Position numbers and translations under genes: made by a program. Positions 1-12,026 of a stretch of 64,000 bases of DNA are shown here, in pieces. The notes under the pieces are model-generated. The model had not been told where the DNA came from. It did not search any database and worked only from the letters and a program-made list of their open reading frames with translations. The stretch is from Heracleum sosnowskyi (lineage: Eukaryota > Streptophyta > Magnoliopsida > Apiales > Apiaceae). The DNA lies in assembly GCA_030848705.1 (NCBI GenBank), contig CM061245.1, forward strand, positions 59,856,006-59,920,005, read 5' to 3'. The stretch's first letter is position 1. Every line of letters begins with the position of its first letter.

Positions 1-2354
1 GTCCTTATGTTGTCCTTAAAGTGAGAAGACTTTTCACCACCATAAAGCAATGATGCTAAATATGGAGGAGGAGGTCTCTCTTCTGGAAGTTTAATCTGGC
101 CATCTTTACAGCAAATTGAGAAAGTGGGATTGTTGTTCCTAGAATATTTTTTGTTTCTTTCCTCGTTCCACATTCTTGCCTTGAAATGTTTGCATATCGC
201 TGACAGAGGACCGAGGTTCATGTAACCATCCCATAAATATGACAAATCAAATAAAAGACATGAATAAAATAATTAGAACATTAATGTCAATTGTCATATG
301 ATTTTAAAACTTCAATACCTGGTATTTCATTTTCCTTGTCAACTTCATCATCTAAAACATAATGTCCTCGATGTGCAGCATCATCGTCCACTTCTTCATC
401 TGGCATTAAAAATAATTAATTTCACAAAGGAATAATATAAAAATTTATATGACACGTGAAAATATGTATTTTTTACCGGATACTACTGCTTCATAAACTT
501 GATTTTCTGGATTTAATATATCATTAACATTGTCATTATGTACGTCCTCGTCATCGTCAACGTCATTGAATGCCGACAACAAATTTTTTGCACCAGAACT
601 TGATCCTTCGCCAGAATTAGATTGATGATTTCCAGGCAGCTTATTTGGATCACTTGTTGTATATGTTAAAATGATTATAATTCAGATTGTTGTGCGTTAT
701 ATAAACACACTGAATAGATAAATATAAGGAAAAACTTACAGATGTTTGGCTGAAACCAAACTACAAATGTGGAAAACCAAAAAGTGAGTCATTTTGATAA
801 AATATGGAAAAAAGTATGAAAAATAGTCAAAAAATTTCACCTGGACAATTTAAACCAAGTTGTTTTGGATCTGGAACAGTTACTGTAATGAAACGCTGGT
901 TTTCTTTTCTTTTTGTTGAAGCCGATGTTTCTAAAATCCGTGAATCAATTTGAGTCTTACTGTGTTCAGCTTTACAATTTGCATTAATATGAACTCCTCT
1001 ATCTGGAACATAAAGCAAAAATAACATAAAGACTTTGATCAATAATATTCCAGGAAAATAAAGGATCAATACAACAGCTCACCACGATTGAACGAATCCA
1101 AAAGTCTTTCTTTCATGATCAAGTCATCTTGTCCTTTGCGAGGAGTTATAACGGATGCAGGCAACTGGAAATTTGATTGTCTGTTATTGACAACCGGGTT
1201 TGATTTCATTAGTCTTGAAAGAGGACTCTGAAATGTGGTTCCTGGTCATGGATTTTTTTACCATATATATGAAATCAGATATAAAAATGTGACGGATAAT
1301 AATGAATGTGTAAAACAAACAAAGGACAATTTAAACCTGATGCGTTGCTTTTGTCAACGAAACGTTGAGTTGGAGTTGTAACGTTGGAAGAAAAATCTTT
1401 AACATTAAAATCTACTCTGACAGAGAAATATGAACATCAAATGAACAACAAATCTGATACATCTATTATTTGGTGGAACATTTAACGGAAAAGACATAAA
1501 AACCTGATAAATCTACATCATTCAGACGCCTTTGTGAAAGAGTGAGTTGGCATTGAGTTTGAATGACCTAAGATTACAAAAAATAGTGTATATGAACTAC
1601 AATATATAAAACTGTTAAAAACAACAAAAAAGATATGTTGCGTATAAGTCAATATGTTGTGAAAAGAAACTCTAAAACCACAGTAACCTGATAAATTAAT
1701 ATTGTTTGGAACCTTTTGTAAAGGAGTATGTTGGCATTCATTTGAAGAACCTTTCAAAAAAAACACAACAAATCAGAATAAAACAACGTTGTTAAAACAA
1801 TATGAAGAAGAGGCTTAATACCTTGAATCGAAATTCTTTTATCATTCGTAGAAAATTTACGATGGCGAACACTTGCATCAGTAGAACCTAATATAGTATG
1901 GAACACATTTGTTAAAACTAATAAATAAATATTGAAGGCTAAAATTGTCATATGACGTACAACACCTGACGTTGGAGTTATGATATTTGGATCTTGATTC
2001 TTGTTGGTAACAAATGATTTCTGAAAACTGTGTTGATTGAAGTTTAACACTCTAGGATTCAAATTAACGTTGTTATTGACAACATTGACAGAATGGTGAC
2101 GATCAAATCCTGCTCTGCGTTTCAAACCTAAAACAAAATATAAAAAATAAACTGAAATATCAGAAAAAACATTGATCTAAAAAGGTGTACAAAACATGTA
2201 GTTTTTACCTTGTCTATTTGATGACGGAGATAATGGTGACAGAGGAATTCGCTTGCGGCATGGATTATAATCATTAAACTCATACACATACGATAAAAGG
2301 AATCAATACGAGGTAATAATCAACAAAATTAAGCATAATACCTGAATTGTCCAT
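1..2354 (-). CDS. Helitron Rep/helicase protein, N-terminal part, multi-exon, cut by the window edge
   Basis: Minus-strand coding blocks with GT-AG-like junctions start at an ATG at 2354 (MDNSG) and run off the left edge. The first blocks are low-complexity Ser/Asn/Pro-rich exons with a repeated theme (ECQHTPLQKVPNN, then a similar block ending in LSG). The block nearest the edge (about 1-220) reads GPLSAICKHFKARMWNEERN, then NNPTFSICCKDGQIKLP, then PPPPYLASLLYGG. This is the Cys-containing segment that precedes the rolling-circle Rep domain in plant Helitron proteins. Rep and helicase domains would lie outside the window. One acceptor (about 225-300) lacks a clear AG, so exon limits are approximate and the gene may be decayed. 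Family assignment rests on motif recall, not a search. Confidence 0.68.
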
Positions 2355-2773
2355 TGTTATGATAATTAACATATCAACAAAATAGTCGAAAACCTAGTTT
2401 TTGATATTGGTATGAATCTCCTCCATTAGTTTCTGTCCGATGTATCCACAGAATAAGGATTTCAAAATTCAAATTCAACATAATAGAAGGAAACGTGGCT
2501 GAAGGAGGAGGAAGAAAATGAATTAGCAATAAATCAGTTAGATAATTGATCGTGAATTAAATTCAAAAATATGGGTAGTATCCAAATGTGGGTGGGTGAC
2601 CCGTTTGACACCAAAAAACACTTGAAAACAAATGGATAGTACCCGTTTTAATTTGGGTGACCCAGTTGATGGTGAAAAGACCAAAAAGGATAAAAAAGTA
2701 TTTGGAAGGAAGAAAAGAAGGAAGGGCATCAGAAGTATTTTTGAAGTGCTAATGCTAGCACTCTTTTAGAATA
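2355..2773. other. Upstream region of the Rep/helicase gene, possible Helitron 5' end
   Basis: No gene seen. The stretch 2745-2763 is an inverted repeat (AGTGCTA, four-base spacer, TAGCACT). On the minus strand a TC dinucleotide followed by TAAAAGAGTGCTAG sits next to the 3' terminus of the neighbouring Helitron. It could be the 5' end of the element carrying the Rep/helicase gene, but this is inference. Confidence 0.35.
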
Positions 2774-2804
2774 CTAGGGAATTTGCCCGTGCTTCGCACA
2801 CGGG
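2774..2804 (-). mobile_element. Helitron 3' terminus
   Basis: Read on the minus strand, a hairpin (CCCGTG at 2799-2804 pairing with CACGGG at 2786-2791) is followed by about nine bases and then CTAG, with T as the next base. This is the plant Helitron 3' end (hairpin plus CTRR, inserted before T). The element would extend to the right and include the RPA-like pseudogene. I found no convincing matching 5' end before 6.9 kb. Confidence 0.75.
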
Positions 2805-2911
2805 TGAATTATATTCAATGATACAAAATTATTTGCAATTTTCGTCAATATAATTTTATTGTTATGAATTATAATAGATGTTATCAAGTGTATTGCAAAA
2901 TCAACTACTAA

Positions 2912-3050
2912 CTTTTAAGAAACACATCAGCGCATATATATAAAATTAAAAAGAAATCTGAAAATGAAAAAGCAGTAGATCTTTTAAGAAACACATCAGC
3001 ACAGATATATAAAATTTAAAAAGAAATCTGAAAATGAAAAAGCAGTAGAT
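2912..3050. repeat. Tandem duplication, two 69-70 bp units
   Basis: The segment starting CTTTTAAGAAACACATCAGC and ending GCAGTAGAT occurs twice in direct succession (2912-2980 and 2981-3050) with only a few differences. It lies inside the putative Helitron near its 3' end. Confidence 0.9.
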
Positions 3051-3530
3051 CTGAAATGGATAAATAAGTAATATTCTTTGTAATCCTTCACATGTCAATA
3101 AATCTTATTTAAGTAAAAAACATAAGACGATCCAGAAATGAACCTAATCACACTAAACAATTAGTGTTTTTATTCTTCAAAGCTTTAAATCAAATTTCAA
3201 AACCACCAGAGAAAAGGAAATTCGACCGGATAAATATCACTCCTTAGTGTTTCTGTAATTGAAATGCATTCATTTTTTATTAGTACAACATAAACATAAA
3301 CACTGTATAAAATACACTTTCGTGAAAAAATATATAATATAAAAGTAAAGATGAAAAACCGTTTTTATCTTCTTGTTGCATGATCTAGCAGAACCCGCGG
3401 TGTTGCCACAAAAAATTACTTCGCCACTCTGTTTGAATTACAATTGCATTATATTGTTTGATTATTATCTTAATAAAAGTAAAAATAAAAATTATAGGAT
3501 ATGATTAATTTTTAGGGGAATATAAGAAAC

Positions 3531-5925
3531 TTAACTAATCTCTCCAAAGTCGGATTCTGTAGACTCAAGAATTTCTTCTACTGTTTCAGAAGTTGATGAT
3601 TTTGAATTTTTGGATAAATATGCATCAGTGGCATTGTACATGGTACTATTAATCAATACATTATCATCACTGATCAATATGTTGAAAGTAACATCTTTGT
3701 TCGTAATGTCCAATATTTGTTGAGGAAAGAGTGTACTTGGAGGAGTCTAACATATTTAATAAACAATAAGCCATTAGCATGAATTTTTTTTGCGTAAGTA
3801 TAACGATCAGGTTTAATTCATAAAAACATATAGTTGGTTATACCTCAGCAAGATCCTCAATTTCTTCCAACAACATGGTTGCAGTTTTACCAACTAATCG
3901 TTTAACAACGCGATCACTAAGGACAACATTAACTGCTTTAGTTTTATAATGAGCAAGCACCATAATTTTGTATCTGTTTACAAATTCGTATGTATTCTCA
4001 CATTATTTATTTATTATCAATAATGATAATTTACAAAAAAAAGTTAGATATTTTGATATAAATACCTCTTTTCTGCATATGGCGAGCTTTTAAGACATTT
4101 AGGATTGACACACTTATACCTTCCTTCTAGCAGGTGAACCTCTTCATGGCAGAAGTTACAACCATAGTACCACCAACTATCACCTGCTTCCACCCTTTTG
4201 ATTGTAACAAAACACATGACATTTCTCTGCAGAATAATAATTCAAATTATAGAGAACCATTAAAAAGAAATTAAAAAAATATGTAATGAGATATTGTTTG
4301 TTATCATACCTTTATATAGTCAGTAGATGTTTTTTCGGTCAATTCCTTAAGTGTTAGAGTTTCAACAACTTGAACACTATTAGATACAGTAGATACTGAT
4401 CCAATATCTTCAGGAGTTTTGTATCCCTGTTGAGCTAGCCTAAAAAATAAATTTCACGCTAAAATTACATAATTTTTCATATAGGTTAAATATTTTTTTA
4501 AAGTAAATTAAAAAAATTAAATATGTCTGAAAAATAGACATTTAAAAATATTTACCTTTTAAGAAGTGTTTTTACCACATCAGTGTCCAAATTGAAATAA
4601 ATTTTGGAAGATGGCATAGTACTTATCTGGACATAATATGCAAGATTAAGAAGAGATTGATTAATGTGTTTAAATTAGGAAACATTTTAATCATTGAAAA
4701 TCTGAACTTATATATTTGCAAAATTGAATGATAGTGTCACTCATAAATTTTTGTAGCTTTGCACTGGTCAATATTGCAATGATTGGAGTTTCCTATTTGG
4801 GATTATAATTTTTGTCAGTGATTTCAGCAAGTTTACCCCAAACTGTGACTTTCGGAGAGTTCCTGTAGGAAATATTAATTTTTGACAGATTTATTTATAT
4901 AAATGTGTGGAACATAAACAGTGAATTATTATAATTTTTAAAATTTTAAATTTAATAAATATGTTTAAGTAATCTAATCTAATATATCTAATCTAATTTA
5001 ATATATATAATTTATGATATAGAAATAAACAATTTACAGAAAATGTAGCAGAAGATTTAGATGTTATACCATGTTCAAAAAACTACAACATGCTAAATAC
5101 AAACAAATTTTAATAGTTAATAATTTTTTCATATTGAGAACGATAAATTTTATATCCATGCTATTTTGATTGGTTACCTTCCATTGCAAATTCTGAACTT
5201 GACAATATTCCTTTGTCCATATTTTGTGGGGATAGGACTCAACTTTTCAAAATTCTCAACCACACCAATGATATCTGCATAATTGAAAATTGAAACATAG
5301 TAAAGAGAATGATACAAAAAATAGTATTAAATAAGTGAATTGTAGACAATATAGTAATTTTCATACCTGTGGCATAGTCGGGATACAGCGGAGGAACATG
5401 ATTATTTACAATCTCGAATAAGTCTCCCAAATCAACAAACTCAAATTTATGCATTGGTTTCATGAAATCATCTTCAACAACTTTCTTAACTGTAGTAGAA
5501 CTGATAAAATTGATTATATATTTCGAACATACGGATCTGAGTTTCGTCGTTGCTTGCTTAACACTGAAATTAGTTATGACATATATGCCTACTTCGGTAA
5601 GAGTGCTTCCAACTTGGCTCCATTTATCAGGATATATAAATGCTTGAATGTGGAAATTCTACAAAACATATTAGAAGCATTTAATATGACTATATTAAAA
5701 AGATACGATAGAGTAACCTAATATATTTGTACAGAAACATGTCTCACTCTACGATATAAGAAATATACTTACACCATCATCTAATAAAATTGCATTGTAT
5801 CATGTAACAGAGTTGCTCCCATCTTTGCTCCCAGGAGTTGAAACAGAACCCCACATCCTTGTTATACGGACTTTAACTTTCTAGTTGGTTCTTTCAGGGT
5901 CAAGCATCTCAAGTTGATCGAACAT
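3531..5925 (-). pseudogene. Replication protein A-like (RPA1/RPA70-type) Helitron cargo gene, decayed
   Basis: Exons can be followed on the minus strand from an ATG at 5925 (MFDQLEMLDPER). The first OB-fold contains KVKVRITRMWG and ILLDDG. The next exon (about 5380-5660) reads from FHIQAFIYPDKWSQVGS to HKFEFVDLGDLFEIV. A middle exon has DIIGVVENFEKLSPI. A C-terminal OB-fold has a zinc-binding pattern (WWYYGCNFC, then CVNPKC) followed by KIMVLAHYKTKAVNVVLSD. The last exon ends at 3531. This order matches plant RPA 70-kDa single-strand-binding subunits, which many plant Helitrons carry. In-frame stops interrupt the first exon (a TAG near 5881 and a TGA near 5800) and one middle exon (near 4795), so it is probably not functional. 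It lies about 0.75 kb upstream of the Helitron 3' end in the same orientation. Confidence 0.78.
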
Positions 5926-6929
5926 TGTTTGAGAAAAGCTGCAGACACGTGTAACAAAAAAGTAAGATACATATAATAGAAAGCAAATTGACATGCCAGC
6001 AAGACCTAATACCTTGATGTACTCGTTGAATTTGTTTTATAATATTTAACTGCTAAGTATGTCTATTTATATTAAAGTTTTATGCAAGATGTTTGGTTAA
6101 TTATTGATTAATTGTTCTTTGATTGTGTTAATTCAAGTCTAATGGACACAACTTAAGGATCTGATAAGTAGAGTAGTTATGAGATGAAATAAATAGAGAT
6201 TTGTTCCATAAATAAATAAAAAATATATGATATTGTTTGGTCTTAAAATTTAAAAGTAAAGAAATTTTATCTAAAGCATAATCTTATAAATATGGAAAGG
6301 TATTATATACAATTTTAAGCAATAATTCTGGCGTTGATTACATAATTTTAATAATATGAATTGCGACTAATTAGTAGATAGTATATGATTGATTGTGCAT
6401 ATATTACATAATATTAGCCTAATTTGATTGTTTTATTAAATTGTTGTCGGTGACTTAAATATAGAATATTAGTTCTAGCTTGGAAGATTATTCCATGAAT
6501 CAAGGAGTTAGATATTATTTTACTTAAATTTGAAATTTGAAATTACATTAAATTGAGCATATCCTCTGGGATATTATTCGTCAAATTCTAAAAAGTATAA
6601 TATCAATATTCAATTTTGTTTCTATAGGTTTTGCCTATGATTCTACAATATTATAATGTATATGGAGAATTTATAATTAGTTTACCCGCTTAATTTTTTA
6701 ATCAAATGATCATAGATGCAGGATCAAACGTGAAATATTATTTTATGAATGAAGTACATAAAAAATATCTAAACTGAATATGAAATTTGATTTGATATTA
6801 CATCAATAAAAGATATGATATTAATTTAACAGAAAAGATGTGATATTATTTGATCCTAGAATTAAAAAATAAAATCATTTTATTTAATGTATAATATTAT
6901 ATATATGGAAAATACAATAATTGATTACA
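5926..6929. other. AT-rich spacer, no gene seen
   Basis: About 1 kb of AT-rich sequence. Two weakly similar segments (about 6220-6300 and 6838-6910) share a GATATTRTTTG-like start. I see no open frame, tRNA or clear element terminus. The far end is the target site of the copia element. Confidence 0.5.
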
Positions 6930-6934
6930 TTTTG

Positions 6935-7448
6935 TGTTAGGCCGAATACAGTATAATCAAATATATAAGAGAATAACAATAATCAAGAACACTGTTTATG
7001 AATCAATAAACTGTAATTGTATTAACAGCTTCTCTCTTTATGATGTTAATGAATCACAAAGAGCTACTAGGTTACAAGAATAATATTTCAATAATCGCAT
7101 CCCTTCTAGGGATAACCTATTTGTGTTTATATAGTACACAGTTACAATCAATCTCTAATTGATACTCCTACAAATTAGCTATACAATTGTAATCAATTAG
7201 AATTGCTTCAGTCTTCTGTCCAGTCTCCTTAGCTGTATCGATATATTCTGCTTCTTTCCATCTTCAGAATATATTGCTTCTAGAATCTTCATGATATGCA
7301 CCGACAGCTAAATCGACTTTCACCCTGTCAGACTTTAACAAACTCTGACCGGCTTCCAGTAAACTCTGATAAGTACTTCAGACTAAACTCTGAACAGTAC
7401 CTGTTACTTAAACACTGATTAAACAAACATCAGCAATTATATCTAACA
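6935..7448 (-). repeat. Copia LTR (3' LTR in element orientation)
   Basis: 514 bp, TG...CA ends, preceded by target duplication TTTTG at 6930-6934. It carries three AAACTCTGA words at 7340, 7361 and 7385. It matches the 27,984-28,497 copy almost perfectly. Confidence 0.97.
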
Positions 7449-7465
7449 ATCTCCCCCAACTTGTG
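7449..7465 (-). other. Copia polypurine tract
   Basis: On the element's sense (minus) strand the sequence CAAGTTGGGGGAGAT directly precedes the 3' LTR. A purine-rich run at this position primes plus-strand DNA synthesis in LTR elements. This one has the GGGGGAG core typical of plant copia elements. Confidence 0.85.
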
Positions 7466-9180
7466 CATAATAAAAATGTACAAGTTTAAACAGATAATTG
7501 ATGATGTCAAAACATATAACAAATGCAGTGTTTAATCATAACAGAGTTTAATTTTAACTTAGAACAGAAAACTTTAAAAACTTACAGTCAGACTTCATTT
7601 GATTTCTTGAATATCAGGCACTGTCCTGATATAGTCTGTAAGCAATCTTCTTTCAGCTCTCTCTAGCTCAGCAATCATAATCTCTTTCAGCTCCTTCAAT
7701 TCTGGATCACTTTCACCAGTTTGATATATGGCAGCCCTCAGAGAATATATGCTGTTTCTTCTCATATCATTGCCCAGCCTTATTATAAAGGCTTTGTCAT
7801 ATTCCAAATTGAATTCCAACACCTTTATTCCAAAAGCTGTAGAAAGCTTTGCACTATCTCTTCTCATCTCAACAATATTTCCATGAGCATCTTTGTACTT
7901 AGGAATGTAAGCACTTGTAATTTTAGCACCACTGAGAACCTTTGCTCTCATCATCCTTACTCTCAAAACTTCAGCAGCATTTTGAGTCCTTTGATTTCTG
8001 ACTTTGAGTAGATATAAGACATATTCTAACTCTTCAGCCATTTTCAAATGTATATCATTTTCACCTATTCTGTATACTCTGCCATCAGCCATGAAGTATA
8101 ACAGAAAGTCCTTCCTAAGTCCCTTATGATAAATTAACTGAACAGACTCTAGCTTGTCAAGGCTCTCTTGAGTAACCCCAACACCAGGTTCTGCCAGTGA
8201 TGTTTGATCCATTGGACTGTTATTTATCCTCTTCTCTCTGTGTGAACCTAAACCAGACTTGTCATAAGATTGTTTTCCATGTACTGTCCTGGTTTGAGAA
8301 AAATCCACAGGTTCTAATGTCAGAGTTTCAGAAAGTACAGGTCTTAAGAAACCTTTGAGTTGAGTTTGTACAACTTGAGCCTTGTCAGAGGTTGTCACAA
8401 TTTTAGTAGCAATATCAACATGAGCAACGTCAGAGGTTGATTTGTTTATCCTTGATTCAACTTGAGCAATGTCAGAGGTTGAATAAATCTTCTTTGGCAA
8501 CTGTTCTTCTTCTACCAGTTTACCTTTTCCTTTGTCATTTCTTGCAATAGTAGGTCTCCTTGAGTATTGCAAACTTTGATCAGAGTTTACATTATCTTTA
8601 ATAGATATTCCTATCTCTTTTCTCCTTGGAGCTTTACCTTTCTTTTTATAAGTACCATCTTCCATTTTCTTCTGGTGCTCTTCATTTATCATTCTTAATT
8701 CAGCATCATAATCCTCAACTGTTACCTCACCACCATGCTCTTCTAAAAACATTTTAGTAGCAATTTCCTCATCTGTGGTAGGCTTATCAGAGATTATCAA
8801 ACTTTTGAGTTTTGAACCACTGGCAGAGTTTGCATTTCCCGTACCAAAGTTTGATCTTCTATCAGAGTTTGATCTTGGTGGTCTTCTATCAGAATTTAAT
8901 CTTAAACTCTTTCCATCTCCCTTGCTTCCACCATCATTACCATCATCCCTCCGGCTCAGAGTTTGAATGTCTTTGCATTTGTCACTTGGTACACTCTCCC
9001 CCTTTTTGACATCATCAGAAAGTAGTATTGATGTCAGCAACTCAATTGCAGTAGAAATTGAAGTCAGTTGGGCAGACATAGCAGTCTGGTTGTCCTCAAC
9101 TTTCCCAAGCCTCTTCTGAATTTCATCAGAGTCCTTAGCTTGCTTCTTGAACATAGAATTGTAGTAAGATCTATCATTCT

Positions 9181-10054
9181 TCAGAGTAAGATCTCTCATA
9201 CCAACTTCATTCCTCAAAGCAGTGACCTCCTTATGAGACTCATCAAATCTATTGTGAAGAGATTTAATTTGAATCACAGTGGCCTTTAGATTTGTAAGAA
9301 CATCAGAAGATGAAATGGTTTTGATAGACTGAGTAACAAAATCAGCAGCCCTCTGAGCAGAAAAAACACAATCAGCATATGCCCAGTTCTTGAAGTACAT
9401 ATCTTGAAAGTACTCAGCATTAGCACGATTTGCTTCTCTTATAGTATCAGAGTCTACATCTTCTGATAATTCAACCTGTATATCAGGATTAGAATGAGCA
9501 TCTTTACTATCATCAGAATTTGCTGCATTGTCTTCTTGATTTTCTTCAGTATCTGGAATAACTTGTTGTACAGCTTCAGGAGTTTCAGAGTTTAGATTTG
9601 CAACTAACTCTGCTTCTCTGTGAACAACCTCAACAACAGATTGTTGCAAAGCTTCAAGAAAATTAATATCCTCAGAGTTTAGCTTATCAGCAGCCTCTTG
9701 TACATTCTCTGCTACAGCTTCATCAAGAATTGGCTCTGTAGCAACCTCTTTCCTCTGATCAACTTCCTCACCTTATTCAGAATGTGTATTATGTACTGAA
9801 AGAACCTCTGTGTGAGAACCCACAGAGTCTTCAATCACTAAGGTGGCTTGATCAGCTTCCACATCCTCAGTATCACAAATACTGACACTAGGATGTGCTT
9901 CCAGAATATCTTCATCAACAAAGAAATCCATTTGCCCAACTTCATGTTCAAAAACTCTGCTGTCAGAATGATCAGCAGCTTCCTCATCTACACATCAGCC
10001 TTTGATGTAGGAGCTTCTATATCAGCATTTACCATTTCAGGCATAGATGCTGCT
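9181..10054. repeat. 874-bp tandem duplication, first copy
   Basis: This stretch recurs at 10,055-10,929 with about half a dozen substitutions and one single-base deletion (CTACACATCAG here against CTACATCATCAG in the other copy). It duplicates part of the extra copia frame and shifts its reading frame. Confidence 0.93.
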
Positions 10055-10929
10055 TCAGAGTAAGATCTCTCATACCAACTTCATTCCTCAAAGCAGTGAC
10101 CTCCTTATGAGACTCATCAAATCTGTTATGAAGAGATTTAATTTGAATCACAGTGGCCTTTAGATTTGTAAGAACATCAGAAGATGAAATGGTTTTGATA
10201 GACTGAGTAACAAAATCAGCAGCCCTCTGAGCAGAAAAAACACAATCAGCATATGCCCAGTTCTTGAAGTACATATCTTGAAAGTACTCAGCATTAGCAC
10301 GATTTGCTTCTCTTATAGTATCAGAGTCTACATCTTCTGATAATTCAACCTGTATATCAGGATTAGAATGAGCATCTTTACTATCATCAGAATTTGCTGC
10401 ATTGTCTTCTTGATTTTCTTCAGCATCTGGAATAACTTGCTGTACAGCTTCAGGAGTTTCAGAGTTTAGATTTGCAACTAACTCTGCTTCTCTGTGAACA
10501 ACCTCAACAACAGATTGTTGCAAAGCTTCAAGAAAATTAATATCCTCAGAGTTTAGCTTATCAGCAGCCTCTTATACATTCTCTGCTACAGCTTCATCAA
10601 GAATTGGCTCTGTAGCAACCTCTTTCCTCTGATCAACTTCCTCACCTTATTCAGAATGTGTATTATGTACTGAAAGAACCTCTGTGTGAGAACCCACAGA
10701 GTCTTCAATCACTAAGGTGGCTTGATCAGCTTCCACATCCTCAGTATCACAAATACTGACACTAGGATGTGCTTCCAGAATATCTTCATCAACAAAGAAA
10801 TCCATTTGCCCAACTTCATGTTCAAAAACTCTGCTGTCAGAATGATCAGCAGCTTCCTCATCTACATCATCAGCCTTTGATGTAGGAGCTTCTATATCAG
10901 CATTTACCATTTCAGGCATAGATGCTGCT
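10055..10929. repeat. 874-bp tandem duplication, second copy
   Basis: Direct repeat of 9181-10,054. The sequences at the three breakpoints share CTTCA (cattCTTCAgag, gctgCTTCAacat, junction gctgCTTCAgag), which suggests unequal exchange or slippage at a short homology. Both copies carry the same TAA stop, so the stop predates the duplication. Confidence 0.93.
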
Positions 10930-12026
10930 TCAACATTTACATTGGATGCACCAAAGAGATGTGCAGCCACCAGTCTTCTTTTCCTCTGATGAAGAGTTTC
11001 ATCATCAGTTTCACTCTCCTCATCAACAGGACCAGACTTTGCCCTGTTGGCCCTTCTTTTCTTTAACTTTTTCTTCTGAGGCATATCAGCAGTGTTTGAT
11101 ACCCCAGCTTCAGCAGTTGATGGATTCACCCTAGCAGATTTAACAGCCCTCAATTTAGACTTCTTTGACCTCTGTGATTGAGACACAGAAGGTCCAGCTT
11201 CAGCATTTGATGGTGATTGTTGTTGTTGTGAATTGATCAGGAATTGTTGCACAGACTCAGGCAACATCAAAACACCAACATCTCCTTTCTTGTTATCTTT
11301 ATTGGTTAGATCAGAGAATACGCGTTTATGTAATTTAAAACAGGGAATCACATCATTCTCAGCTATCTCTACTTCAGAAACACATTCAGAGAATATCAAT
11401 TGACAAAATCTTGCAAAATAGACTACACCTCTGTTTTCAGTCATTTTTTCACCTATATTATTTAGAACTAGCCTAGCAATATCAAAATTACCTCCATAAA
11501 GAAGAGAATACCCGATTTGCAGACTATCAGTGGGAATTGCATCCCAATTCGTGCACTTCTTCCCGAACGCCCTTGTTATGCAGTCGAAAAAGAAACTCCA
11601 TTCCTTTCTCAAGAGCGGTCGCTTCAACTGACCAAGCTTTGTCAGTGGTCCAGATTAGCCAATTTCTCTCATCATTCAAACCAACTCAGAATCGCCAACA
11701 GAGATTGTGAAAGCATTGAAATCCTCAAGACCCAAAGCATCACGAACAGTAGTTGGAGTAACTACAAACTCTTCTCCTTGAAATTCAAAAATTATGGACG
11801 GAGACCCAGACTCTCCTCCATTATCATAAGTGCCTGTCTGCCAAAGAGTCCTTATTTGAGATGCAGACAGCTTCAACGGTGCGGTGAGAGCAGTACCAAC
11901 TTCAGAGTTTGACAAGAAATTCTGAATCAAATGAAACGCCTCCGGTGCGTTCTCATTTGCCAAAGGAGCAGCATAGTTGTTTGGTACAAATTCTAACCCA
12001 GAAGCAGTAAACATTGTTGTAGCCAT

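Larger units (their letters stand above)
7595..12026 (-). pseudogene. Extra reading frame downstream of pol (envelope position), decayed, function unknown
   Basis: One frame can be followed from ATG 12026 (MATTMFTASGLEFVPNNY) to about 10,055 with in-frame stops at about 11,676, 11,658, 10,645 and 10,573. It resumes one frame over, because an 874-bp duplication is not a multiple of three, and continues from 9649 to a stop at 7595. Undamaged it would be roughly 1,150-1,200 residues. The N-terminal 110 residues (RTLWQTGTYDNGG, FEFQGEEFVVTPTTVRDALG) vaguely recall plant mobile-domain proteins. The middle has a lysine-arginine cluster (QKKKLKKRRANRAKS) like a nuclear localisation signal and a long acidic Ser/Asp/Glu-rich part. 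The C-terminal 150 residues are charged and helix-prone. I see no signal peptide, transmembrane segment or furin-type site, so an envelope role is not supported. Sireviruses often carry an unassigned frame here. Confidence 0.75.

Noticed and set aside
7595..12026. Retroviral-type envelope gene
   Set aside because: Position fits, but there is no signal peptide, transmembrane or fusion-type segment, and the sequence looks nuclear.
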